64,000 nt of DNA from Pelethousia sp034933245. GTDB lineage: Bacteria > Bacillota > Clostridia > Christensenellales > CAG-138. The notes beneath the pieces are model-generated. The model had not been told where the DNA came from, made no database searches, and worked only from the letters and a program-made list of their open reading frames with translations. Of the stretch, positions 25,983 through 33,705 are shown piece by piece. The DNA is taken from the NCBI GenBank assembly GCA_034933245.1, contig JAYFNX010000009.1, positions 8,074-72,073 of the forward strand, in the 5' to 3' direction. Made by a program: the position numbers and the translations under genes. Each line of letters starts with the position of its first letter. Position 1 is the first letter of the stretch.

Positions 25983-27329
25983 ATGAACGCTTACATCGAA
26001 GCAGTCCTGGAGAAAGTCAAGAAACGCGATGCCAATGAGCCCGAGTTCCTGCAAACCGTGGAAGAGGTTCTCAAGAGCCTTGAGACCGTCGTCAGCCAGC
26101 ATCCCGAATACGAGAAGTCTGGTTTGCTTGAGCGGCTTACCGAGCCTGAGCGTACGATTGAATTCCGGGTCTCCTGGGTGGACGATGCTGGCAAGGTTCA
26201 AGTGAATCGTGGCTATCGCGTCCAGTTCAACAGTGCAATCGGCCCCTACAAGGGCGGCCTGCGCTTTGCTTCTCACGTGAATCTGTCCGTTATGAAGTTC
26301 CTTGGCTTTGAGCAAACTTTCAAAAACAGCCTCACCTCCCTGCCCATGGGCGGCGGCAAGGGCGGCTCGGACTTTGATCCTAACGGCAAGAGCGATGCTG
26401 AAATTATGCGTTTCTGCCAGGCGTTCATGACGGAACTCCAGCGCCACATCGGTCCCAACATCGACGTGCCCGCCGGCGACATCGGCGTGGGCGGCCGGGA
26501 GATCGGCTATCTGTTCGGCCAGTATAAGCGCATTCGCGGCGCCTATGAGAACGGCGTTCTCACCGGCAAGGGCCGTTCCTTTGGCGGCAGTGTGATCCGT
26601 CCCGAGGCCACCGGCTTTGGCGCTATCTATTATGTTTGCGAAGTGCTCAAGCACCTCAACGATGGCATTAAGGGCAAGACCATTGTCATGTCCGGTTTCG
26701 GCAACGTGGCTTGGGGCGTAGCCACGAAGGCTGCCCAGCTTGGCGCTAAGGTTGTTACGCTTTCCGGCCCGGATGGATATTGCTACGATCCCGATGGTAT
26801 CTGCACCCAGGAGAAGTGGGATCATATGCTCACCATGCGCGCTTCCGGCCGTAATAAGGCTCAGGATTATGCGGATAAATTCGGCGTTCAGTTCTTCCCC
26901 GGCCAGAAGCCCTGGGGTCAGAAGGCGGATATCTGCATGCCTTGCGCCTATCAGAATGAGATTGGCATGAAAGAGGCCAACCAGATCCTGGACAACGGCA
27001 CCAAGTACTATATCGAAGTTGCCAACATGCCCACCACCAACGAAGCTCTGTTCTATCTGATGGATAAGGGCCTCGTCGTAGCCCCCTCCAAGGCGGTCAA
27101 CGCGGGCGGCGTGGCGGTCTCCGGCCTGGAGATGAGCCAGAACTCCGAGCGTCTCTCCTGGAGCGAGGAGGAAGTGGATTCCAAGCTTCACTCCATCATG
27201 ACCAGCATCCATGCGGCTTCCGCCCAGGCAGCTGCAGAGTGTGGCCTTGGCTACAACCTGGTGGCCGGTGCGAACATCGCTGGCTTCAAGAAGGTTGCGG
27301 ATGCCATGATGGCGCAGGGCATTGTGTAA
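25983..27329 (+). CDS. gdhA: hexameric glutamate dehydrogenase, probably NADP-linked
   Basis: Interconverts 2-oxoglutarate plus ammonia and glutamate. 448 residues, the length of the small hexameric family. The start at 25983 has GGAGG six bases upstream. Substrate segment (YRVQFNSAIGPYKGGLRF), the catalytic-lysine loop (PMGGGKGGSDFDP), the catalytic Asp region (PAGDIGVGGREIGYLF) and the Rossmann motif (GFGNVAWG) are intact. Cofactor choice is inferred from similarity to the biosynthetic family, not read from a decisive residue. Confidence 0.96.
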   Translation: MNAYIEAVLEKVKKRDANEPEFLQTVEEVLKSLETVVSQHPEYEKSGLLERLTEPERTIEFRVSWVDDAGKVQVNRGYRVQFNSAIGPYKGGLRFASHVNLSVMKFLGFEQTFKNSLTSLPMGGGKGGSDFDPNGKSDAEIMRFCQAFMTELQRHIGPNIDVPAGDIGVGGREIGYLFGQYKRIRGAYENGVLTGKGRSFGGSVIRPEATGFGAIYYVCEVLKHLNDGIKGKTIVMSGFGNVAWGVATKAAQLGAKVVTLSGPDGYCYDPDGICTQEKWDHMLTMRASGRNKAQDYADKFGVQFFPGQKPWGQKADICMPCAYQNEIGMKEANQILDNGTKYYIEVANMPTTNEALFYLMDKGLVVAPSKAVNAGGVAVSGLEMSQNSERLSWSEEEVDSKLHSIMTSIHAASAQAAAECGLGYNLVAGANIAGFKKVADAMMAQGIV

Positions 27330-27347
27330 CAGCTTGCCCAACATATA

Positions 27348-27397
27348 TTTTTCAATAAAAGAGGCCCCGCATATGCGGGGCCTCTTTTATTGAAAAA
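27348..27397. terminator. 50-base perfect palindrome after gdhA, bidirectional terminator
   Basis: Two 25-base arms are exactly complementary with no spacer. The GC core (GAGGCCCCGCAT and its complement) is flanked by A-rich and T-rich arms (TTCAATAAAA and its complement), so either strand gives a stable hairpin ending in a U-run. It closes gdhA and lies about 35 bases before the next promoter. Confidence 0.93.
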
Positions 27398-27433
27398 AGT
27401 CTTTGATGCTGTTGTAAAGCTATGTTGTGTTTC

Positions 27434-27461
27434 TTGACTTTTTAGAAATCCGTGCTATACT
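27434..27461 (+). promoter_or_regulatory. promoter of the GntR-ABC operon
   Basis: TTGACT (27434-27439), 16-base spacer, TATACT (27456-27461). The -10 box overlaps the operator-like inverted repeat that follows, so the promoter is placed for repression by a protein bound there. Confidence 0.8.
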
Positions 27462-27483
27462 GTTATTGTTTTGATATAACAGT
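27459..27483 (+). promoter_or_regulatory. operator-like inverted repeat, probable GntR site
   Basis: A perfect 8-bp inverted repeat: ACTGTTAT, nine bases, ATAACAGT. It covers the end of the -10 box and the expected transcription start. YtrA-type GntR repressors commonly bind such sites at their own promoters; the binding itself is inferred. Confidence 0.65.
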
Positions 27484-27508
27484 TAATACACACAGAACAG
27501 GAGAAGCC

Positions 27509-27895
27509 ATGAATCTGGTAATATCCAATGTCATGGGCATACCCATTTATGAGCAGCTCAAGCGCCAGATAAAGGCGGCCGTCCTTTCCGGCGAGCTTCA
27601 GGAAGGCGAGGCCCTCCCCAGCTTGCGCACGGTAGCGCGGGAGCTTCGCATCAGCGTGCTCACCACCGCCCGGGCCTATACCGAGCTGGAGCAGGAAGGC
27701 TTTGTGGTAAGCATTCAAGGCAAAGGGTGCTACGTGCAGGGGCGGAACAATGCCCTTTTACGAGAGCATCTTGTGCGCCGCACGGAAGAACATCTGGCGG
27801 AGGCGATTCTAACCGCAAGGCAGGTTGGCCTTTCAAAAAAGGAACTTCACGGTTTGTTGGAGATTCTATTACAAGAAGAGCATCAGGGGGATTAG
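27509..27895 (+). CDS. GntR-family regulator, YtrA subgroup
   Basis: 128 residues. A GntR winged helix covers the first 75 (PIYEQLKRQIKAAVLSGEL, then ALPSLRTVARELRISVLTT and YTELEQEGFVVSIQGKG), followed by a short helical tail rather than a ligand-binding domain, the YtrA pattern. Such regulators usually repress an ABC transporter operon that includes themselves, which fits the two ABC genes directly downstream and the operator at the promoter. AGGAG precedes the start. The TAG stop is followed by one codon and then the ATPase ATG in the same frame. Confidence 0.92.
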   Translation: MNLVISNVMGIPIYEQLKRQIKAAVLSGELQEGEALPSLRTVARELRISVLTTARAYTELEQEGFVVSIQGKGCYVQGRNNALLREHLVRRTEEHLAEAILTARQVGLSKKELHGLLEILLQEEHQGD

Positions 27896-27898
27896 ACC

Positions 27899-28732
27899 AT
27901 GAACGCGTTGGATTTGAGAAACGTATGCAAAACCTATGACGGCTTTGCCCTGGAAAATGTAAGTTTTAGCCTGCCCGAGGGGTATATCATGGGCTTTATT
28001 GGGGAAAACGGAGCGGGAAAAACCACCACAATCAAAGCGATTTTAGGCCTGATCCATTGTGAAGGCGATATTTCCGTGCTCGGGCGGGACCAGCAAGACA
28101 TCACGGCCGTAAAGGAACACATCGGCGTGGTGCTGGAGGAGGCCACCTTCCCAGACCAGATCAACCTTACGGATGTGAACGCTATTCTGTGCGGGATCTA
28201 CAAAACCTGGAACGGCGATCACTTTTTCGCCTTGGCGGACCGCTTTAAACTGGATCGCAAGAAAAAGATTAAGGACTATTCCCGCGGCATGAAGATGAAG
28301 CTTTCTCTGGCCGTGGCCCTTTCTCATGATAGCCGCTTGCTCATCCTCGACGAACCCACCTCCGGCCTGGACCCTGTGGTGCGGGATGAAGTGCTGGATA
28401 TGCTGCTGGATTTCATTCAGCGGCCGGATCATACGGTTCTCATTTCCTCCCATATCATCAGCGATTTGGAACGGGTATGCGACTATGTGACCTTTATTCA
28501 TGGGGGACATATCCTTTTCTCCATGAGCAAGGAAGAACTTGGGGAAGCATTTGGAATTCTGCGCTGCTCGGAGCAGGAGCTCGCCTCCCTGCCAAAAGGC
28601 GCGGTCTGTGGCATACGGCGAAGCCGCTTTGGTTGCGAGGTGCTCGTCCATCGCCATCTCGTAAAAAACATCAAGCTGGAAGCAGCGGGAATCGAGGATA
28701 TTATGGTGCTGATCGTAAAGGGGGTTGGTTGA
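27899..28732 (+). CDS. ABC transporter ATP-binding protein
   Basis: 277 residues. Walker A GENGAGKTTT, signature YSRGMKMKLSLA, Walker B LLILDEPTSGLDP and the switch His (VLISSHIISDLERV) are intact. The C-terminal 60 residues are the usual extra region of ABC-2 type ATPases. It pairs with the membrane gene that follows, whose ATG is two bases after its stop. YtrA-linked systems often serve in antibiotic or cell-envelope stress, but the substrate is unknown. Confidence 0.93.
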   Translation: MNALDLRNVCKTYDGFALENVSFSLPEGYIMGFIGENGAGKTTTIKAILGLIHCEGDISVLGRDQQDITAVKEHIGVVLEEATFPDQINLTDVNAILCGIYKTWNGDHFFALADRFKLDRKKKIKDYSRGMKMKLSLAVALSHDSRLLILDEPTSGLDPVVRDEVLDMLLDFIQRPDHTVLISSHIISDLERVCDYVTFIHGGHILFSMSKEELGEAFGILRCSEQELASLPKGAVCGIRRSRFGCEVLVHRHLVKNIKLEAAGIEDIMVLIVKGVG

Positions 28733-28733
28733 T

Positions 28734-29357
28734 ATGCGCGGATTGCTAAAAAAAGATTTAAAAAGCATTGGGCAGCAAAGCTGGGTAATCCTACTTCTGG
28801 TGATCTTTTATGCGATGATGTTTCTTTTCGGCGGCAAGGAGAATGCCGGTCTTTTTGTGGGCATGATCGCGATGCTGGGCGTTCTTCTGCCGTTCACGGC
28901 GCTCAGCTATGATGAAAAGGCCCGGTGGGACCGGTATGCCCTCACCATGCCCATCTCCCGCGCCATGCTGGTTTGGAGCAAATACCTCCTTTCCCTGCTC
29001 ATTTCCGTGTGCAGTGGGCTTCTCGCGCTGGCCATATGCCTGGCATCCCAGGCGTATCCGCTCAAAGAGGCCCTGCTTCTTAGCTGGATAATGCTGGGGA
29101 TTGCCCTGCTTTTCTCCGCCGTGATCTATCCCCTGTATTTCAAGCTGGGAGCAGAAAAAGCCCGGTATGCCCTTATGGTTATATTCTTTCTTCCCACTAT
29201 TTTGATAATGCTGCTCAGCCAGGCGGGCTTTAATCTGCCGGATTTCGATGAAATGGAAATGCAGCGTTTTCTTCCCTTTCTCCCCCTTGTAACCATGACC
29301 CTTTTTGGTGCAAGCGGGCTTTTAAGCCGCCGCATTTATGCAAAGAAGGAGTTCTAG
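28734..29357 (+). CDS. ABC-2 type transporter permease
   Basis: 207 residues, about six membrane helices (WVILLLVIFYAMMFLFGG, GMIAMLGVLLPFTAL, LLISVCSGLLALAICLA, SWIMLGIALLFSAVIYPL, YALMVIFFLPTILIMLL, and a final one). The conserved cytoplasmic sequence YDEKARWDRYALTMPISR after helix 2 is typical of the small ABC-2 permeases of the YtrA-regulated class. It ends in TAG just before the next gene. Confidence 0.88.
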   Translation: MRGLLKKDLKSIGQQSWVILLLVIFYAMMFLFGGKENAGLFVGMIAMLGVLLPFTALSYDEKARWDRYALTMPISRAMLVWSKYLLSLLISVCSGLLALAICLASQAYPLKEALLLSWIMLGIALLFSAVIYPLYFKLGAEKARYALMVIFFLPTILIMLLSQAGFNLPDFDEMEMQRFLPFLPLVTMTLFGASGLLSRRIYAKKEF

Positions 29358-29361
29358 ATTT

Positions 29362-29685
29362 ATGCCTTGCCATCACGTTCTTGCCCCCCAGCCTGAATTG
29401 GGCTGCTACATCATCCGCGATGTCCACGACGGCCGACCCGACGGTGTGCTTCTCGCCCTCTCCGATGCGGAGGAGGCGATGGTTTCCGCCGCTGCGGCGA
29501 TCCTGGCTGTACAGGGTTTCGCCTGCCGCCTTGCCCGCATGGCCGACAAGTCCCTTTTTGCGGCCCAATCCCAGGCCTACCAAGCCAGCGTCCTGCCTCC
29601 CGATGTCCGTTTCCTTTCGCCGGAGCCGGGAGAAACGCCTGCGCAGCTAGCCAGCCGTATGGCGGCCCAGCTTCGCGGAAAATAG
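29362..29685 (+). CDS. orphan transketolase C-terminal domain
   Basis: 107 residues. The whole protein resembles only the last domain of transketolase: GCYIIRDVHDGRPDGVLLAL aligns with the first strand, followed by a helix (EEAMVSAAAAILAVQG), then RLARMADKSLFAAQ and QAYQASVLPP, the equivalent of the conserved VVSMP...FDAQD...YRESVLP stretch. The thiamine-binding and pyrimidine domains are absent, so it cannot be an enzyme by itself. Its start is four bases past the permease stop, AAGGAG about ten bases upstream. Either a remnant or a domain reused for binding. Confidence 0.65.
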   Translation: MPCHHVLAPQPELGCYIIRDVHDGRPDGVLLALSDAEEAMVSAAAAILAVQGFACRLARMADKSLFAAQSQAYQASVLPPDVRFLSPEPGETPAQLASRMAAQLRGK

Positions 29686-29697
29686 CGGAAATTCTAT

Positions 29698-29718
29698 GGG
29701 CGGCATATGCCGCCCTTT
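29698..29718 (+). terminator. terminator of the GntR-ABC operon
   Basis: GGGCGGCAT directly followed by its complement ATGCCGCCC, then TTTCG. Perfect stem 12 bases after the stop codon. Confidence 0.8.
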
Positions 29719-29927
29719 CGTTTCACGCCTTGTTAACAAACTGGTTACGGAACAGACATGGACATTCCCTTCTTTCGCCATATTTGCATGGTATTCTATA
29801 TACAACAAAAAGAGAGAGAGTGAGGGGTGCCTATAAGACATGATCCATGCAAGAGCCAATTACGAACTCCTTTATAAGATGAGATGAGATGTGTGATTCC
29901 CCCCTTACCGGCCGCGATAGGCCGGGG

Positions 29928-29959
29928 AAAGACCGGTCAGAGCAGGCCGGTCTTTTTTT
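29928..29959 (+). terminator. strong plus-strand terminator without an assigned gene
   Basis: AAAGACCGG, ten-base loop, CCGGTCTTT continuing into seven T. Excellent intrinsic terminator, but no recognised gene precedes it on the plus strand within 240 bases. Confidence 0.88.
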
Positions 29960-29993
29960 GCAAAAAGAGTGCGAGCACTATGTGCATAATGGG

Positions 29994-30021
29994 AAAGGCC
30001 GGCGCAAAGGCCAGCCTTTTT
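29994..30021 (-). terminator. terminator after tadA
   Basis: AAAGGCCGG, six bases, GGCCAGCCTTT with one mismatch. On the minus strand it lies directly after the tadA stop; the A and T tracts on both sides make it usable in both directions. Confidence 0.7.
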
Positions 30022-30023
30022 CT

Positions 30024-30482
30024 TCACGTTTCCATGCGCTTTCCCTGAAAATACTGCCGGAGAAGCGCGGTGCATTCCGCCTCCTCCGCCCCGCCAACGC
30101 ACCGCACAATGCGGTGGTGAAGCAGTTCATCCGTCAGATCCAGCACGGAGCCGCAACAGCCCGCTTCCGGGTCGAACGCTCCGAATACGATGGCGTCCAC
30201 CCTGGCCAAAAGCGCCGCCCCGGCGCACATGGCGCACGGCTCCAGCGTGACATATAAGGTGCACCCGCACAGCCTGGCTTTTCCTCTGCCCTTTTGCGCT
30301 TGCTGCAGGGCAAGAAGTTCTGCGTGGGCCGTGGCGTCTTCCAACCCTCCTGTTTGGTTATGTGCCAAAGCCAGCACGTTTCCCCCAGCATCCACCACGG
30401 CTGCACCCACGGGGACCTCGCCCGCCGCAAGCGCAAGCCGCGCTTCTGCCAAGGCAAGCGCCATTCCCTGGCTTGCCAGCAT
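30024..30482 (-). CDS. tadA: tRNA-adenosine deaminase TadA
   Basis: Converts A34 to inosine in tRNA-Arg(ACG). About 152 residues. The zinc deaminase motifs are complete: HAELLALQQA with the catalytic Glu, and LEPCAMCAGA with both zinc cysteines. The C-terminal part (VLDLTDELLHHR, TALLRQYFQGKR) matches TadA better than cytosine or guanine deaminases. Two adjacent ATGs (30485 and 30482) overlap the stop of the upstream lpd gene, so translation is coupled. Confidence 0.92.
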   Translation of the reverse strand: MLASQGMALALAEARLALAAGEVPVGAAVVDAGGNVLALAHNQTGGLEDATAHAELLALQQAQKGRGKARLCGCTLYVTLEPCAMCAGAALLARVDAIVFGAFDPEAGCCGSVLDLTDELLHHRIVRCVGGAEEAECTALLRQYFQGKRMET

Positions 30483-31852
30483 CATTCCCCTGCGCTCCAG
30501 GCGGCTTCCCGCAGGATTTCGCACACGGTAGGATGGGGAAACACGCACCGTTTAATTTGTTTCAGCGTCATCTTGGCCTCCATAAACACCCCTACGGTTA
30601 CGATGAATTCGCTGGCATAATTGCAAAGTGCCTGCGCGCCCATTACGATTTGGGTCTTGGGATCCACAAGGAACTTGCACAGGCCGTCCCCCCCCTCGTT
30701 TTCGGCCAAATACCGGCCGCTGAAGCGCATGGGAAGCTTCACCACCTGCACATCCAGACCACGCTCCCGAGCGCCCGCCTCCGTAAGGCCCACGCTCGCA
30801 AGCTCCGGATTTGTATAAATCGCAGCGGGAATTGCATCATAATGCATCGCATCCTCCACGCCAAGCATCTGATTAACGGCCACCTCCGCCTCCCGGTAAG
30901 CCGTATGGGCCAGCATGGATTTCCCGTTCACATCGCCGGCGGCGTATACGCCCGGCACATTGGTCTGCATATGGTTATCCGTAACAATGGCGCCCCGTTC
31001 CAACGCAATGCCCAAATTCTCCAGCCCCAACCCTTGGGTAGTCGGGCGGCGGCCAATGGAGAGCAGAACCTTGTCCGCGGGAATAAAGGCGGCCTGCCCA
31101 TCCTTTTCGTAAGACACGCCCTCGGGGGTAATCCGGGTAACCTTGGCACTCAACAGGAAACGCATGCCCTTTTTTTCATAATTTTTTTGCAGGATTGAGG
31201 TGAGTTCCCCGTCGTTTTCGCCGGCGATATGGTCCAGCATCTCTACGATGGTCACCTGGCTTCCGGCCGTACAAAAATAGCTGGCCATTTCCAGGCCGAT
31301 CACACCGCCTCCGATGACCACCAGCTTCTCCGGCACCGTCTCAAGGGAAAGCGCTTCCCGGTTGGTAAGCACAAATCCGCTCTGCAATTCTTCCTTCAAT
31401 CCAGGGATAGGCGGGACGGCAGGGCCGGAACCCGTGGCGATAAGCAGCCTTTTGGCATGGTAGGTTTCGCCTCCCGCTTCCACGGCAAAGCCATCCTCGG
31501 CCTTGCCCAGTATTTTGGCTTGGGCGTTTGCCACATCCACGCCCGCGCTTTTGAGGGCGCTCTTTACGCCGCCCACCAGCAACCGTACGACTTTATTTTT
31601 GCGGCCAACCACCTTGCTGTGATCCAGAGAAATATCCGGGGCGTTTACGCCGTATTTTTCCCCATGGGCAGCACCATCATAAATCTTGGCGCTATAAAGC
31701 AGCGTTTTGGTTGGAATGCAGCCTTCATTGAGGCATACGCCACCCAGGCTGTTTGCCTCGATGCACAGCACTCGCAGCCCGCCTCGGGCCGCGCGCTCGC
31801 TTGCTAAATATCCGCCGGGTCCCCCGCCGATTACAATCAGATCATAGGTCAT
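30482..31852 (-). CDS. lpdA: dihydrolipoyl dehydrogenase
   Basis: FAD enzyme that reoxidises lipoyl groups with NAD. 456 residues. FAD motif VIGGGPGGYLASERAA, redox disulfide GGVCLNEGCIPTK, NAD motif VIGGGVIGLEMA, second FAD motif GVYAAGDVNG, and the C-terminal His-Pro of the active site (FPHPTVCEILREA) are present. No acyl dehydrogenase, acyltransferase or glycine cleavage gene is near, so its complex partner is encoded elsewhere. Confidence 0.94.
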   Translation of the reverse strand: MTYDLIVIGGGPGGYLASERAARGGLRVLCIEANSLGGVCLNEGCIPTKTLLYSAKIYDGAAHGEKYGVNAPDISLDHSKVVGRKNKVVRLLVGGVKSALKSAGVDVANAQAKILGKAEDGFAVEAGGETYHAKRLLIATGSGPAVPPIPGLKEELQSGFVLTNREALSLETVPEKLVVIGGGVIGLEMASYFCTAGSQVTIVEMLDHIAGENDGELTSILQKNYEKKGMRFLLSAKVTRITPEGVSYEKDGQAAFIPADKVLLSIGRRPTTQGLGLENLGIALERGAIVTDNHMQTNVPGVYAAGDVNGKSMLAHTAYREAEVAVNQMLGVEDAMHYDAIPAAIYTNPELASVGLTEAGARERGLDVQVVKLPMRFSGRYLAENEGGDGLCKFLVDPKTQIVMGAQALCNYASEFIVTVGVFMEAKMTLKQIKRCVFPHPTVCEILREAAWSAGE

Positions 31853-31965
31853 TGCCCGCTGTTCCTCCCTTTTGTTGATATGCTTTGGTTGAGAAATGAT
31901 ACCTAAACGATGCGCCCATTATACCACGTTTCTCAGGGGGCATACAAGCACCCGGCAATCTTCGC

Positions 31966-33570
31966 TTAGCGTAGTAGCCTGCCAAGGCGGCTTCCTGTAA
32001 GGGCGCCGTCGGCATAGGCGACCTCTCCCGCCACAAACACCTTCTTCACGCCCAAGCAGGTTTGGTTGGAATTGGCGTACGTTGCCCGAGCCCGAAGGTT
32101 GTTTCCATCCAACAATACCAAATCCGCATCCATTCCCGCAGCGATTACACCCTTTCCATAAAGGCTTAAACGGTCGGCGGGCAGGCCGCTCATCCGGTGG
32201 ATCATCTCCTCCAAAGAAAAGAGCTTCTTTTCAAGCACATAGTATTCCACGGCCCGGATAAAACTTGCAAACGCCCTTGGATGGCCGTTCTCATCGGGCC
32301 TGCCCATAAGGCCGTCCGTCCCGATGACACTATGGGGATATTTGGCGATAGCCAGCAAATCCTCTTCGCACATGTGAAAATAGACGCCCAGGCCCAGGCC
32401 ATTATTGCGCCGGAGAATATCCACATACGCATCGAATGGATCCTGCCCCGTCTTTTCCGCATATTCAGCCACGCGCATGCCTTCCGCTTCATGGAAAATG
32501 GGGCAGCTGGAAACCAAAACCCCATCGAATCCGCCGCTATTATATACATAATTATCATAGCCGCAGGGTTTCTCCATTGCCCGCCGAATTTCGGCCACAT
32601 CCGCAGGGTTTTCCAAATGCCGCGCAAGCGCCTGGGGCCCATCCTTTCTAAAGCGGGGTGGGATGGATACGTTCAGGCTGGTCATCCCTGCAAGGTAGGG
32701 ATAATGGTCCACGGTCAACTGAAGCCCTCTGGCCACGGCCGGATCAAAAATTTCCGTTAGCACGCGCCGGGGCTTGCCCCAGTTCTGGCGGCCCGCCGCT
32801 TTAAAGTGGGAAATAAAGAGGGGGATATCCGCCGCTTCCGCGCTTCGGACGGCCTCCTGCTCGGCTTCCAGCAAAAAGTCCGATTCATCCCGTACATGGG
32901 TGGCATACATGCCCCCTTCGGCAGCGGCGGCTTTGAGCAAGGCGGTAATTTCATTCTCTCTCCCATAGCACCCCGGCACGTAGACCAATCCTGTGGAGAG
33001 GCCCAGGGATCCCGCCTGGATGCATTCACGCAGCATTCCTTCCATCCGTTCCATCTGACGGGCTGTGGGCTGGGAATCGTCATAGCCCATGGCCCAAAGC
33101 CGCAAGGCTCCATGGCCGGTAAAGAGGGCTACGTTTAAGGGCAAGGCAAGGCCTTCGATATAGCGCGCATAGGCCTCGAATCCGGCCATGGACGCCGGAT
33201 CTTTCGGCATGGTGGGATAAGGGGCAATGGCGGAAACAAAACGGGTAAATTCCTCCATCTCCCCCTGGTTCGCCGGGCATAAGGAAGCCCCGCATTGGCC
33301 CGCCACCTGGGTTGTTACGCCTTGTGAAAGCTTGGAGAGGGAAGAAAAATCGCTTTCCAGCATCAAATCCCCATGGGAATGGGCGTCGATAAAGCCGGGG
33401 CAAAGGGTCAGTCCCTTTGCATCCAGCGTTTCCCGGGCCTGGAGCGTGGCTCCTTGCCCGGCACGCACCTGAGCGATCCTTCCCTTGGCTATGCCCACGC
33501 TTCCCTTATAGGCCGGCCGCCCCGTTCCATCTATAATACTAGCATTTTGAATGCATATATCCACCACCAT
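31966..33570 (-). CDS. D-aminoacylase / N-acyl-D-amino-acid deacylase family amidohydrolase
   Basis: 534 residues. The N-terminus carries a small beta sandwich (DICIQNASIIDGTGRPAYK), then the metal motif DAHSHGDLML, the Cys-containing GQCGASLCPAN loop typical of D-aminoacylases, THVRDESDFLL, and the catalytic Asp region YPHSVIGTDGLMGR. Known members hydrolyse N-acyl-D-amino acids or other cyclic and acylated amides. The stated substrate is inferred from the family. It stands between lpdA and the DUF4173 gene with no evident operon partner. Confidence 0.87.
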   Translation of the reverse strand: MVVDICIQNASIIDGTGRPAYKGSVGIAKGRIAQVRAGQGATLQARETLDAKGLTLCPGFIDAHSHGDLMLESDFSSLSKLSQGVTTQVAGQCGASLCPANQGEMEEFTRFVSAIAPYPTMPKDPASMAGFEAYARYIEGLALPLNVALFTGHGALRLWAMGYDDSQPTARQMERMEGMLRECIQAGSLGLSTGLVYVPGCYGRENEITALLKAAAAEGGMYATHVRDESDFLLEAEQEAVRSAEAADIPLFISHFKAAGRQNWGKPRRVLTEIFDPAVARGLQLTVDHYPYLAGMTSLNVSIPPRFRKDGPQALARHLENPADVAEIRRAMEKPCGYDNYVYNSGGFDGVLVSSCPIFHEAEGMRVAEYAEKTGQDPFDAYVDILRRNNGLGLGVYFHMCEEDLLAIAKYPHSVIGTDGLMGRPDENGHPRAFASFIRAVEYYVLEKKLFSLEEMIHRMSGLPADRLSLYGKGVIAAGMDADLVLLDGNNLRARATYANSNQTCLGVKKVFVAGEVAYADGALTGSRLGRLLR

Positions 33571-33705
33571 GGCTTTTTACCCCCATCCACCGTAAAATAA
33601 GGCGGGCTGCTCTTGGAGCCGCACGCCTTTGCGCTTTCCTACCAGATTATAGTCCCCCCTTCGCCCTTTTGCAATGGGGTATACGACTTTGATGGCTGCG
33701 CCGCG

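Larger units (their letters stand above)
29719..30023. other. non-coding interval with two terminators, possible small RNA
   Basis: No gene of normal size. A short frame (15 codons from about 29840, beginning MIHARANYELLYK) has only a distant GGGGTG. A strong plus-strand terminator is at 29928-29959 although the ABC operon already ended at 29718, so some transcript should begin between them. A second, shared hairpin at 29994-30019 ends tadA on the other strand. I could not find a convincing promoter. Confidence 0.4.

Noticed and set aside
25887..27344. 485-codon minus-strand open frame opposite gdhA
   Set aside because: Mirror of the gdhA coding frame; no ribosome binding site. Antisense frames opposite glutamate dehydrogenase are a known artefact.
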